This document shows, piece by piece, positions 44,887 through 57,276 of a stretch of DNA of 64,000 bases. Numbering within the stretch: the stretch's first letter is position 1; the number at the start of each line of letters is the position of its first letter. Made by a program: the position numbers and the translations under genes. Under the pieces are notes generated by a model. It was not told where the DNA came from and searched no databases. It saw only the letters and a list, made by a program, of their open reading frames with translations. Source of the DNA: Guadua angustifolia. Taxonomy: Eukaryota; Streptophyta; Magnoliopsida; Poales; Poaceae. The stretch lies in assembly GCA_036346375.1 (NCBI GenBank), contig CM070515.1, forward strand, positions 21,164,423 through 21,228,422, given 5' to 3'.

Positions 44887-47470
44887 AGATCATCTCTCAT
44901 AAAGATTAGATGAATCTTCTATTCAAAAATTAATGGATAACTCTTTATAGCGCTAGTATCTTTCAAGGGCTATTTGAATGGTGCTTTTAGTTGGCAAAGA
45001 TTTTAGATATTTAAGATGTTTTGGCAAATTGACAAACTGTCAGTTAGGTCACACCGGTATTTTTCATTATAGTGGGTTCTTGATTTGTTATACATTTAGC
45101 AAGCTGGTGTAGCCTTCTTATGTGAAATTTCTTGCAACCGAAGTACACAAGGAAAAACAAGAGTGTTCTACTTTCTTTTTTGCCAACTATAAAATTTGTT
45201 ACAGATTTTTTTTATTGCACCACCGAATTATAAGGAAAATCAAAACAGGACTCTTAACGGGCACATAGTAGGTCATAATGTCATGTTCAATCATTGCGTG
45301 CAATCGTGAACGTTTTGTTTTTAGTGGGTCTGCCATGGAGCACATGATAATCCTTTTATTGATGGCAAGTCTTTTTCTCATTTGTAATATTCTGATTGTA
45401 GTCTCCCACCTGCTTCAGATCTAACACAAAACATCCTTCAGATCTAACACAAAACATGACTACGTAAGAGCAAGAGGATCTATTTTAATCACTACTCCCG
45501 TGCAAGATAGGACATAATGATTTGGGGTAGTAGGGGAGGAGGTGTTGGATTATAGATATTTCATTGGAACGTTTTAATCCCAAAACCTTCTATAGAATTA
45601 CCATTCATCTAAATAGGGTCTTGAGCTAATCCATGCTGTGAATCGGTGACCCAAATTAGCTCTAAAAATAACATTAAGTGGCTCTGAAGTATGAATGGAC
45701 CTCCTATCAAAATTTCCTACTCACTTGGTTGCATGTCCATGGCATAGTTATAAATGACAGCACAATATGCAGTCCTCCTAGTCAAATGTGCTAATAATTA
45801 TTTCTTAGAACCTTTTTAGCTTTTACCTTTCTTAGCAGAAAAATATCACGGAGAGGAAATATTAGAGCAGGAAAACCACGGTGCTGATAATTTCAATAAA
45901 CTCTGACCATCGATGAAAATGTGCAATACTCATGAGTCATGAGACCATCACCAAGGGCCTGTTTGGTAGAGCTCCAAATTCCAGCTTCACCTGAAATCTA
46001 AAACTTGTTGACTAAAATAAAGTGAATTAAGTTTATATTTTTGTTTAAAATGTAAATAAGATGATCTATCTAAACACTCTTAATGTACCCACAGCTTCAG
46101 CTTCACGAATCTGATGAAACTAGAATTTTCAGCTTCACCAGATTCACGAATCTAGAAAAACTGAATCCTTTTCTAAAAAAGTTTCAAAAATTCTGAAAAA
46201 ATCATGGATGTACATCTCAACTTACCCCATATAATCTGATGAAACTAGAATTTTCAGTGATTTTTACTGTTCATCACTATTCATTTTGCTGCTTGTTTTT
46301 TGTAACCGCTAGTAATCTAAATTTTATGAAAAACCATGATTTTCAGAATCCCTGCACGGATATATTGCAAACACACCCAAGTAACCCGATTTTGATGAAC
46401 TATTTTAGGGCGTCATTTGGCAGGGTACGCGTAGCGCAGGGGCTCCATAAGAGCCGGCTTCAGGTGGGCCACCCAGACCGACCATGCTTTACGATTTTGA
46501 TACCACTCGGTCACCCAATCAAGCAATTAAATACTCCCAAACCAACCCCCTGGAAAACATTATTTTTGCGGATGTGCATACATGTCAATTAAATAGCGCA
46601 TCATTCATCTCTCCCCGCCGCACGTGGCACCCATGCATGTGCATACATGTCAATTTGATCACGGGACAGTGTAGATTCACAACAGGACAGAATATCATGC
46701 GGTAGTAGCTTCAATGCTTCATACATAGTTAAAAAAAAAAGTAGGAGTACGAGTAGCATCATGTTCATACAGTTTGTTTTCTTTTGGGCTCAATTTGCCA
46801 TGTTATGCGCAACAGGGAACACCCAGAATATCTCTTTTATATTGGTTGATGTTACAGACATGTACACGCTCTTTCTCTCCGTGTTAAGCATCGAGATGTC
46901 TAGGTGAAACTAAATTTTCTATGAACGTGTATATTTTACACGTATAATTTTATAGTTTTATACAATAATTTTGTATATTATAAATCCAATATATATTTAA
47001 AATTTACTAAAAATACAATATAAGTAATTCTGAAGTCTTAAAAATCCCAAACAATTACAATTAGAACTAATTCTATCGACAAATTTAGTCTATTTAAAAG
47101 ATAATCTTATAGTATTTTTTGTTTTTTTTTTTATCCTCTGTATCCAGCCCTGCCCGCAATCTGTGAGCGGTCCGAAAATGACAGTACGCATCAGCGTTTG
47201 GACTTGAAAATCCAAAACATGGAATCGATGGCTAGCTGGTCCAATGGGAGCCCAAACCAAAAATCGTGTCATCTTCTAGGCTAACAACTACCGCCCCCCA
47301 AGATTGCACGAGGTGGGTTCGGTTGAGGTCACACAGATTGTCCAGGTAGGACTCGCGTAGCTGCACGTCGCTTCCGAAGGAGGGCCACAAAACGAGTCAA
47401 ATTGATAACGTACTGGAAACGGGTGTTAATGGTCGTTAAACGTAGTAGTTCACCCGTGTTCCAACAATCG
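44887..47470. other. Intergenic, AT-rich
   Basis: There is no gene here that I can support. A 22-23 bp unit (CTTCAGATCTAACACAAAACAT) is tandemly doubled near 45414-45458. At about 45957 GGGCCTGTTTGGTAGAGCTC looks like one end of a hAT- or Tourist-type MITE without a visible partner. Poly(A) and (A/T) runs are scattered. Confidence 0.4.
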
Positions 47471-47667
47471 ACACAGCGATATAATCATAGTGATAATAGA
47501 AAGAGCACAAAACATATAGGAAAAAAAACTCACACTTTTATTAGATAATAGAAAGAGCACAAAACATATAGGAAAAAAAACTCTCACGCTTTTATTAGAT
47601 TAATTCTTGTACATGGGGATACCCAATATATAAAGAAATAGCAAGAGATGAATTCGGATTTGCCCAC

Positions 47668-48813
47668 TGTCGGTGTATTTCAACTGACAGGCCCAAGTCT
47701 ACAGACCGGGTTTGGTTCGATAGGGGGTGTCTTTGGTAGCCGGCGAACCCTAACAGATGGAAACCCCAGCACCTCTCACACTAACGAGTTTTAGAGTCTA
47801 AAATCCAGATGAACACACGATTTTACCTAGGTTCAGGCCCCCATGAAGAAGGGTAACAGCCTTACTTCCTGCTTGATCTTGGATTCAGTCTTTTGGGCTT
47901 GGTTACAGAGCTTGTTGGTGACCAGCTCTTCTGTTGAGTCTACTTTCTTTCTTCTCTTTTTTCTCCTCTCTCCCCCTCCATCGTATGCTCTCCAGTGCCC
48001 TTATATACTGGGGCTTACACGAGTCAGATAGAGGAGGGATGTCATCACATTTATCTTACATGCATTTATTACACCTTTTGTCTTGTCCTGTTCCTTCGAC
48101 TCTAATTAATGCCAAGATGCCTTCGCTTCGGTTCTTCCGAATGTGACCTCTCAGTGATGTAGGTGAGAGCGCCGAGGAACAGGCTTGTAGCATTCCTTGG
48201 GACCGACATACAGCATGCAGCAGCTGTCTCGACACTTCGACGGCGGCGAAGAAACTTCAGATGAAGCCACCGCATCCCACCTTTTTGCATGGCAATGAGC
48301 AAGCGAGGTGTGTTCGCCTGCATGCCACGTGGTTGGGCGCCGGGCGGCGGCGTGGTCGCCACTGCCGCCCGCGCCCGTGGACCGAGACCGGTGGTGGGCG
48401 TTCTCGCCGACGCCGCCAGAGCCGCCACGCGGGCCGGGCGCCGGCGAGCAGGCGTGGTCGCCACCTGCCGCCGCGCCACGTGGACCGGCACCGTTAAATG
48501 GGAGTGTTCGCCGATCGCCGCCAAAGCCGCCACGTGGGCGGGCGCCGGCGAGCAGCGTGATCGCCCACTGCCGCCGCGTAGCGCCACGTGGACCGCACCG
48601 ACCGGTGGTCGGGCGTGCTCGTCTGATCCGCTGCCCAAAGCCGCCACGCGGGCCGGCGCCGGCGGCGAGCGTGATCGCCCACTGCCGCCCAAGCGCCCGT
48701 GGATCGACGTTACGTGGGCGGGGTGTAAACACCCACCACTTTGTCGATCGCCACGTGGGCCACGCACGCTTTTGTGCGGCGAAGAGGGTACCCCGGTGTA
48801 TAGTATGCCGACA
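47668..48813 (+). mobile_element. Solo LTR in the copia 3' LTR
   Basis: It begins TGTCGGTGTATTTC and ends AGTATGCCGACA, and is flanked by the exact 5 bp duplication CCCAC (47663-47667, 48814-48818). There is no internal retroelement sequence, so it is a solo LTR of 1146 bp left by LTR-LTR recombination. A TATA-like CTTATATACTGG is at about 48000. The GC-rich half (48270-48730) is a set of tandem cassettes. Confidence 0.88.
48340..48715 (+). repeat. GC-rich tandem cassettes in the solo LTR
   Basis: About four units of roughly 75-120 bp repeat AAAGCCGCCACG, GGGCGCCGGCGAGC, GATCGCCCACTGCCGCC and CGCCACGTGGACCG. Clear ones start near 48420, 48525 and 48645, with an older one near 48340. Several long open frames on both strands here are by-products of the GC content. 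Confidence 0.7.
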
Positions 48814-48872
48814 CCCACACATAAGAGATAGACTCTAACCAAATACAGTCACGAAAATCTTATCTCATAATA

Positions 48873-48881
48873 CTCTCCCTT
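48873..48881 (-). other. Polypurine tract of the copia element
   Basis: The minus strand reads AAGGGAGAG directly before the 3' LTR, the plus-strand priming site of an LTR retrotransposon. Confidence 0.75.
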
Positions 48882-49332
48882 AAGCGAATACTGCGTAATA
48901 CACATGTCTCATTAAAAGCTCCACTCAAAAACCCAATGGAAAAAAAGAGATGAAGAAAAGAGTACATTGCACTTGTACTTTATGTTGCATTAGCTGTCCT
49001 ATTAAAAGCCTTTATGTGAGAAAACTTTAGAAAAACTCACTAAGGGAAAAAAATATAACCTATAATCTTCTGGATTTATATTAAAATCTTCAGAATCATA
49101 ATAAGAGTCATAGTTCAAAGGTTTACTCCCCTGAACATTGCATATCTCTAAATCGTCTCATTCCAATGCCTTCAACACATCTTTGAAATATAGATTTAGA
49201 CAAAAATTTAGTGAATAAATCTGTAAGATTTTCACATACCTTAGTTTGCAAAATCTTCACCTCACCATTCTTCTGGAGTTTGTGACGATAGAAAAGCTTA
49301 GGAGCAATATGCTTCGTAATATTGCTCTTTAC

Positions 49333-50658
49333 CTAACCCATTTGCATTTGTGCAACACAAGTAGCATTATCTTCATAGAAAATTATGAGGGTATCGACGG
49401 TGTTAAAACCACATGACTTCTGGATGTGGTTGATCACATGTCGTAGGCAAATATATTCACGTGAGGTTTCATACAGAGCTATAATATCTGAGTGATTGGT
49501 AGAAGTAGCTACCAAGGTCTACTTACAAGACCGCCAAGAAACGACTGTACCATCGCAGAGAAACACAAAACTAGTCTATGATTTGGCACTATAGGGATAA
49601 GACAGATAGCCAACATCCGTATGTCCCACTATGGTCAAGTCTTGGTTTTTCTAGAAAAACAATCCAGTATCTTGAGTACCTTGGAGGTATCTGAGTAAAG
49701 TCTTGACACTAGCCCAATGTCTTATGGTTGGGGTTGTACTGTGTCTTGCTAGCAAATTCATTGTAAATGCAATATCAGGTATTGTGCAATTCACAAAATA
49801 CATAAGTGTTCCAATGGCACTTAGATATAGGACTTCAGGTTCTAAGACTTTCTCATTTTCTATCCTTGGCCTGAAAGGGTCTTTATCCACTTCAAGAGAT
49901 CTTACAACTATGGAGATTTTTAAAGGATGCGATTTATCGATATTAAATCTCTGCAATACCTTCTTGGTATAGAAAGACTAATGTACAAGAATTCCTTCTG
50001 AAATGCTCTATCTGTAGGCTTAAGCAAAATTTAGTTTTACCTAAATCTTTCATCTCAAACTCCATCGTGAGGTAAGCACTTACTTCCTTTATCTCTTTTT
50101 TGGTTCTGATGATATTCAAATCATCGATATGTCTCGAGATGATCTAGAATCCATTCTGGGATTTCTTTATGAATACACAGGGACAATCATCATTATTAGA
50201 GTATCTCTTCTTCAAAAGGAACTCACTAAGTTATACCACATTCTCCTCGACTGTTTTAACCCGTATAGTGATCTCTGTAGTTTGACGCTATGCATGTTGT
50301 GATTATTAGGATCTAGAACTTTGATTCATTCAGGAACTCTCATATAAATATCTGTATCCAGTAACCCATATAAATATACTATCACTACATCCATTAACTG
50401 TATTATTAAATTTAAGCCAGCTACTATTGATATTAAATATCGAAACATTATTCCACTCATTACAGGAGAATAGATTTCATCGTAATCGATGCTAGGTCTC
50501 TGCGTGAACCCTTGTGCTACAAGCCTCACTTTGTATCTCACCACCTGGTTGTTTTCATTTCTCTTCCGAATGAAAACCCATTTTGATCCTACAGAGAACA
50601 CTTTAGGATGTGTTCGATCAACTGGACCAAATACTTTTCTTTTATTAAGCGAGCACAA
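49333..50658 (-). pseudogene. Copia reverse transcriptase/RNase H relic
   Basis: Pieces on the minus strand are 50658-50326 (KWVFIRKRNENNQVVRYKVR, LVAQGFTQRPSIDYDEIYSP), 49956-49651 (LYLSAIGTLMYFVNCTIPDI, then WASVKTLLRYLQGTQDTGLF) and 49515-49333 (DIIALYETSREYICLRHVIN, FYEDNATCVAQ). These are standard copia RT and RNase H blocks. Stops separate them and the YVDD catalytic region is not cleanly kept. Confidence 0.85.
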
Positions 50659-51333
50659 TTTCGCCTCAATTGCTTCTTTTCATTTAACCCAATCTGAGCG
50701 CTTTTGGCACTCTGCCATGGACTTTGGTTCTGGATCCAGTTCAAGAGTTTTAGCAATCTTAGAGACGAAATAAATATCAATAATTGAAGTCTTTTTTTAT
50801 ACAATTCTCTTGAATCCAGATAATTGGTGGATATTTTTTCATTCATTCCTTATGATTTCCCACAACGATGGAGTCTGAGTATTCCGACTTCTCAGCGTTA
50901 AATTGTGTACGCAAATGTTCGCTTGGATTCCCATCTTTAGGATGGCTCACTTCAGAGAGGTTACCATCTTCAGCATAGCTCACTTCAGGGATTTTCTCAA
51001 TATTAGGTTGAGCTTCTTCAACTATCTAAGGTAGTGATCTTACTTGTTCAATTCTCTGTTTCTGTGGATATCTTCGTAGAACTGAGTCCTGTACACCTGG
51101 AGCCCCCCTCGTTTTGTCATAAGGGGCAAGAGTGGATTCGATAACTTTATGAGGTATTTTCACTATTTCAGGTGCATTTACTATAGGTATATAAGATTTT
51201 GTCACTCACTTATGATCAGTAAAGGTATCTAGTAGATTATCGGCTATTTGTTGCAGACTTATTATCCTCCAAACTTCACGTTTGGCTTCATTAGTACGTG
51301 GGTCTAAAGACTGAATGCCAGTGACATTCCAAT

Positions 51334-52844
51334 CTATTTTCCGACATTCTTCAATGTGGTATTATCTCCCCCTAATGCCAGAAAATTATCCTCATCAAAA
51401 ATACAATCAGCGTACCGAGTAATGTACAAATCCCTTATCATAAGCTCTAGGTATTTAATAATTGATGGAGATTCATAACCTACAATGATCCCTAACTTCT
51501 TGTGAGGTCCCATGGTGGTACATTGTGGTAGAGAAATTGGCACGTAGACAGTACAACCAAAATTTTGTAGATGAGAAATACTTGGTTCTTTCCCACGCAT
51601 TAGCTACAAATGGAAAATTTCATGGTATGCAGTTGGTCTAAGTTGAATTAACGTTGCAACGTGCAACACTTCATGGCCCCAACAGCTGGTGGGTAACCTA
51701 CAATTCTGCAAGAGTGGTCTAGCAATAAGTTTTACTCTTTTAATTAATAACTCTGCAAGGCCATTTTGAGTGGGACATATGGTACAGAATGCTCTACATT
51801 AATACCCAGAGCCATGCAATAATCATTAAATGCTTTTGAGGTAAACTCGTCAGCATTGTTTGTACGAATGGACTTAATCCTTTCTTCTGGAAAGAAGGCT
51901 CTTAATTTAATGATTTAGGCAATTAATTTAGCAAAGCATGGTTCTTAGTAGATAAAAGTCATACATGGGACCATCTAGTAGAAGCATCTATTAGTACCAT
52001 CAAATATCTAAAGGGGCTCGACAGGGGCTGAATTGGTTCACAAATATCATCTTGAATTCTCTCTAGGAAATTTAGTGATTCTTCTCTAACTTTTAGATGA
52101 GAGTGTTGTACTATCAGCTTTCCTTTAGCACAAGCAGGGCATATAAGGGAGATTGGCGCTACTGACACTCTTTAAAATTCGTGATTCACTTTTTGACACC
52201 CTGGTCCACTGTCATAGACTCAGATGGACCCACATGTCATAGACACATCACAAAAAAACAACGAATTGAGTGTCACTGGACTAATTTTTCCGGGCATATA
52301 AAAGCTTCATGTTTAGGAAAGTCTGTAGTTTTATATTATGGCCAGCAGAATTATTTATTATTCTTCTCATCATATTCAACCTAGGATGACTCAGACGATC
52401 ATGCTATATCTTAAATATTTCTGGGGTTTTAACTATGGTTTTCATAACTTAAACTTAAGATTTTATATATGTATAATATAATCCGGAGAAGAAGGACAGA
52501 AGTTTTCCAACCACACGTTTATTGCACCCGTTAAACTTAATCATGAGTAGATATTCTGTACCATCCTTATTTTCAGTCTCCAAATAGAAACCATTTAGAT
52601 GAATGTCTTTAAAACTTAGAAGAGTGCGACTGGACTCAGGGTATAATAGGGCATTATCTATAATTATACGAGTGCCCATAGGGAAAACTATAATAGCTCT
52701 TCCAATGCCAGCAATGAGAGCATCGCTTTCGGCGATGTTCATAATATTTTCAGTTTTCTTAATCAATGTCTGAAAATATTTAGTTTCCCTAATAATTGTA
52801 TTTATGGTGTAATTGTTTACAAGACAGAGTTCCTCCTCCGCCAT
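51334..52844 (-). pseudogene. Copia protease/integrase relic
   Basis: 52844-52455 matches the gag-pre-integrase/protease side (ALLYPESSRTLLSFKDIHLN). 52168-51959 holds the start of the integrase (CPACAKGKLIVQ, YLMVLIDASTRWSHV). 51600-51334 holds the integrase C-terminal part (SHLQNFGCTVYVPI, KLGIIVGYESPSIIKYLE). The fragments are in different frames. Confidence 0.8.
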
Positions 52845-53145
52845 TGGATTATACAGGTGTTCTATATTAAAGATATAAAATTAATCAAACATTTGTTGCA
52901 ATAGGAACAAAATAATATATAACAAGCATAGCATGATTAAATAAATTTTCTGGAAAAATTATACTTTAGTGAATTTGACTGATAATCGCTCAATAGGAGC
53001 GTAGACCATTGTTCATTCAGAAATACAAAAACTAAATTGATAAATGAGACTCTAAAGAATAATGCGACATCGACTCTAAAAGAAAACTGAGAAACTGCTA
53101 CATGTCTCCATACAAATCATTTATATCCTCCTAGGAATTATCTTT

Positions 53146-53794
53146 TGACGAGGACTAGGGAAATCTCTGACAAGTCAATGCACGGTCAACAGAGGTCCTT
53201 AGCTCGGGGCGATGCAGCAAGGGGACCTCGACCAAGACCTAAGCAACACTGGTGGCCGCACGACCTCAAGCTCGGGCGGTGGGGGATTCCGTCCTGCGCC
53301 GACCTCGGCCTTGGCTCAAAGGAGTGTGCCTACTCGGCGGTTACCAAGACCTGGGTAGTAGCGTCAAGGCAGACGTGGGTGGCATTTTCGGAGCAGTTAC
53401 AGCCCACCTTCAATGCGCACGAAGCCACTACCTCGGGAATCTCTCCCGACCGTTACGGGCAGCATCAGGGAGGATATAAGGCCTCGCAAGGCATGTGTAC
53501 AGGAGGAGAAAGGCACTAGCCATAGACCAGTAAACACTAACAGAGCACTCAAACTCGAGCTGTAATCCACTCTTTTGTACTCACAATTAGTGAATTCCTC
53601 CGCCTCCGGAGAAGACTGGACGTAGAGCTGTTACCCTCGTGGGGGCTCGAACCAGTATAATCCGCTGTCCCCTGCTCGCTGACGCCACGCACCGACCTAC
53701 GTCCACACCATTGTTGAGTGAGGCGCTTCTTGGGTCCCTCATTCACACTAATCCCCTCTTCACTTTTGCGGTCAGGCGATCCCGATCGTCGACA
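53146..53794 (+). mobile_element. Solo LTR between copia gag and pol
   Basis: It begins TGACGAGGACTAGGG and ends CGATCGTCGACA. The flanking 5-mers are TCTTT (53141-53145) and TCATT (53795-53799), a 4 of 5 match. The sequence is GC-rich with LTR-like GATATAAGGC (about 53472) and no coding, and it is out of place in the copia reading order. Its 649 bp would be a gypsy-type solo LTR. Confidence 0.7.
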
Positions 53795-53799
53795 TCATT

Positions 53800-54880
53800 A
53801 TTCTTCTAGAATTCTTTTAGCTCATCCCAAATAAGATTATTCTCTTCCATGGGAGAATTACCATATCCAAGAAGGTTCTTTTTGAATTCTTCTGTAGGGT
53901 CGGAGACTTAATCATCATTCATTTCCATTTTATTTTTAACAACAGGATGAGTGATGAAATATGTCTCCGCTTTATTCCCTTGATTCTTTTGGAATCTCCT
54001 AGTGAATTTCATATAAAGTTCTACCAAATGCTTTGGGATGCGGCGTATATGTGACCAATGACCAGTACATCCACACCTAAAGCATAGCTGTTTAGGATCA
54101 GTAGCCTTATTTGCTAGTCCTTTCTTCCGGAAGCCACCTGATTCATTTTCTTTTGTTTTTCACTGGGATTTACCTCTTCCTTTATGATTTTTATCATTCT
54201 TCCATTTATCCCTTTCTGTCTTTGGCCCTTTCTGCGGCCTCGGCTATTACTAGCCTACTGAGCATTTGCATGTGCTTCAGGTAATGCATGACTCCCACTA
54301 GGTAGGATTTGATGATTCTTCATTAGAAGTTCATCGTGCTTTTCTGTTTCTAGCAGAATGCATATAAACTCAGAGTACTTTTGGTACTTTGTATGATGAT
54401 ATTGTTGCTACAGTATCCTTATATTGGGGTGGAATGTGCACAATGTCTTGTCAATCTTTTCAGTTTCTATAATCTTCTGGTCACAGAATGCTAGTTTAGC
54501 AACATTTTTGTGCATGATAGAGTTGTATGCTGCCACTAACTTAAAATCTTGGAAGCAAAGGAGAGTCTATTCACCTTGTGCTTTTGGCAACAGAACAGAT
54601 CTTTACTGGTTATATCGTTTCTTCAAGGAATTTCATAGAGTAAGTGGATCCTCCTCATCAAATATTCGGTTTTCAAGTCCACATCGAGATGGTGCCTTAG
54701 GAAGTGCAAAGCTGCACATTTAGCAGCTTTAGGGAGAGCAGAGGTACTAGCTTCAGGCTGGGAATTTGTAGCTCTAAGAGATCAGGCTGTCAAGTTGATC
54801 TTGGTATCCATTGTCCAAGTGAGGTAGTTGCTGCCATTCAGGGCAATCTCAATAAATTTTTTCTTGACAATGTCAGACAT
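53800..54880 (-). pseudogene. Copia gag relic
   Basis: It starts at ATG 54880 (MSDIVKKKFIEIALNGSNYL, then TWTMDTKI) and runs with several stops. The nucleocapsid knuckle near 54090-54050 reads CFRCGCTGHWSHI with the final cysteine changed to arginine. The next part is acidic. A protein beginning this way is usual for gag of grass copia elements. Confidence 0.75.
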
Positions 54881-57087
54881 ATCCTATATGCAAGCAAAAT
54901 ATGAATTTTACTTCAGGTAAAATATTATTTTGCATGCTTATTATTTAATCAGTAAAGTTTGGTCTATATATATTTAGTAGATAATTAACACAAAATTTTT
55001 AGTATTTTCTTAGCATTTTTCATAATTTTCGCTAATTATTAAGCAATTTTCGAATTACCATTAATGTAAAAATAAAGTCCAATATGAAATAATCATGTCA
55101 TAATGCTAAGAAAATTAATATAGAGACATTAAACTCATACTGTGTAATCTGAAATTTTCTAGAATTTTTCTAGCATTTTTCATGTTTTCTGTTAATTACC
55201 AAGTAATTTTCAGAATTACAGAATAACAGGAAATAATATGTTCAGCATATATAAATATGAAAAACATTCTAAGAAAATTAATCTTGCAATATGACATAGA
55301 GCAATGAGTCATACATATTTTTTCATAATTTTCTAGCATTTTCTGCTAATTACTAAGTAATTCTTAGAATTACATAAATAATAGAATAAAGTAACCCAAA
55401 GTATGAAACTTCCATAGATATGCTAAATACTAATTTATCAAAAATTTATGAAAGTCCATAACTTAGAAAAACTAATTTGTAGGATATTATGTCAATTTTT
55501 AGAATTTTAATAATTATTATTTTTCAATTTTTTCTCGAGTGGACTATCAGCCCACCCATCATTTTAGGCCTTAACTAATTGGCCCATATACCAGCCAGCC
55601 CACATGGGCTATCAATAGGATGCTGGTTTGGCTCATATGGCTTGGCGGCCCACTCAGGATATTAGCAAAGGGGTCGGCAGCTAGGGTTCCTCAACCCTAG
55701 CCGAGTATCCGCCATAGCTAATATCCCGAATGGGAGAAAAATTTCCGCAGGCGCTACCGGCGCCGCAGGAGCCACCACCGCTAGTCCTTTACGCCATGAA
55801 GCTTATCTTTTTGCGCGCATCTTGCCGGTGCCACCATCTTCGCATGTGCATGAGCTACGCGCCACGGCGCCATGCGTCTTCTTCCGCCATGGCGCCTGGG
55901 CGTGTTGCTTGCCGCTGGCCGGGCTTCGCCACAGTATCGAACGAGCGCTCCGCCGATGCCACACACGCGCAAGCCGCCGCTAGGGCTAGACAAGTGCAGG
56001 GCGCAACGGCTGCTGGGCTTGCTGTGGGCAAACCGGTGGACGAGAAGCTCAACGGGCGTGACGGCGCAACTGCTGATGTGTGCGAAATATAGGGCGACGC
56101 CCCGTGTCGCGTGGTCTTCTTTGGCGAGTAGGGGCGCAGGAGCCGAGGGGCCGCGCTGCCCCCACTTCATGAGGGAGGCGAGGAGCCGCGCCATTGCCAT
56201 TTCGTCAAGCATGATTGGGGCGTGGGGAACGCCACCGACCAATCGCGCGTCGGGCGTGGGCTCGGCGTAGCTGGGAACTGGGAAGGCGGGTGCGTGCACG
56301 GCCACCGAGGTGGGCTTGGGCGCGTCGTCGGCCTGCGCAAAGGTGGCTTCGGGCGCGTTAAGGGCAATCCCAATGGGATGATTAGAATAGTTTTCATAGC
56401 ATTAATTAGATTGCCATGTAAGCAAAATGGTGATGTGGAGGTAGAGTTAATGATGAAAGAGAAGGAAACTATTTCTCATGCAGGAAACCATTTCTACACA
56501 AGTACCAAGAAAGGAAAAAAGGGGATTGGGTGAGAAAATAAGAGAAAAGATGAGATTGGATGAGAGTTTATTTTGAAGAAACTATCCATTGAGAGCATAG
56601 TTTCTACATGTAGTGTTTAGATGACATGGAAGTTATAGAAACTATATGCATTAGGATTGCCCTAACAACCGGCGAAACGGTGGCTTCGGGTGTGTTGGCA
56701 GCCTGCGCAACGGCGGCCTCGGGCGCGCCATTGCCACCATTGGGCGCAAAAGCGTGAAGCGCCACATTGACCGCCTTTGCTTTGCGTGCAGGCTCATGCA
56801 AGCGTCGCCACTAGTGAGCAAGGGCACGGGAGGAGGCCACCTTCGGGGTGGCACCATGGCGCAGGACACGAGGAGCAAGCTCGCGGGGCGCTTCGAGTGT
56901 CGCGATGTGCAGATGTCACATGCGAGAATTCCTCCGCCACTGTAGGGGCGGGAATCGCCGCGTCAGGCCACCTTCAGGGTCGCCGGCGCTTTCTGACTAC
57001 CCTTTCTGACGATTAGATTAAACGATTAATCTGCCATAGGGTACAAAATCAGCATGATTGAAAAATTGCGAAAAACATGATTATCTT
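54881..57087 (-). other. Leader region of the copia element
   Basis: About 2.2 kb lies between the 5' LTR and gag, long for a copia leader. 54881-55530 is AT-rich with repeated TTTTCTAGCATTTT-like units (55000-55350). 55690-56950 is GC-rich and holds the MITE 56362-56662 plus repeats of GGCTTCGGGCGCG. A 174-codon minus frame (56305-55781) and overlapping plus frames are open, but I recognise no domain. No clear primer-binding site follows the LTR. Confidence 0.5.
56362..56662. mobile_element. MITE with GGGCAATCC termini (301 bp)
   Basis: The ends are GGGCAATCCCAATG at the left and CATTAGGATTGCCC at the right, inverted repeats with one change. They are flanked by TAA (56359-56361, 56663-56665). 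The 3 bp TAA target suits a PIF/Harbinger-type MITE. It splits a GC-rich sequence whose two sides resemble each other. Confidence 0.85.
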
Positions 57088-57276
57088 ACACAGCGATGCA
57101 ATCACAGCGACAATAGAAGGAGCACACAAAATATAGGAGGAAAAACTCTCTCGCTTTTATTAGATTAATTCTTATACGTGAGGATACCCAATATATAAAG
57201 AAATGACAAGAGATGAGTTTGAATTTGTCCATACATAAGAGATAGACTCTAGTTACAAAAATCTTATCTCATAACA
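57088..57276 (-). repeat. 5' LTR of the copia element
   Basis: On the minus strand it starts TGTTATGAGATAAGATT (from 57276). It shares most of its length with 47471-47667 plus 48814-48872. It is about 189 bp long and is not interrupted. Confidence 0.75.

Larger units (their letters stand above)
47471..48872 (-). repeat. 3' LTR of the copia element, interrupted
   Basis: It resumes as 47471-47667 and 48814-48872 around a solo LTR. Its left part also carries a 52 bp tandem doubling (GATAATAGAAAGAGCACAAA at 47492 and 47544) that the other LTR lacks. The right end reads TTATCTCATAATA, next to the polypurine tract. Confidence 0.75.
47471..57276 (-). mobile_element. Ty1/copia-type element, decayed, with nested insertions
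   Basis: The LTRs are at 57088-57276 (5' LTR) and 47471-48872 (3' LTR, enlarged by a solo LTR). Shared tracts include GCTTTTATTAGATTAATTCT and GATACCCAATATATAAAGAA. On the minus strand come a long leader, gag (from 54880), integrase and reverse transcriptase/RNase H pieces down to 49333, and the polypurine tract at 48881-48873. The order integrase before reverse transcriptase makes it copia. All ORFs are broken. A second solo LTR (53146-53794) and a MITE (56362-56662) are nested in it. Confidence 0.85.

Noticed and set aside
45957..46430. Complete hAT/Tourist MITE starting GGGCCTGTTTGG
   Set aside because: No matching inverted end or target duplication was found, so only one terminus is supported.
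48340..48715. CRISPR-like regular repeats
   Set aside because: Units are degenerate tandem cassettes without spacers in plant LTR DNA.
48102..48842. Long overlapping frames on both strands in the solo LTR
   Set aside because: They arise from the GC-rich cassettes; no domain, and frames on all strands are open.
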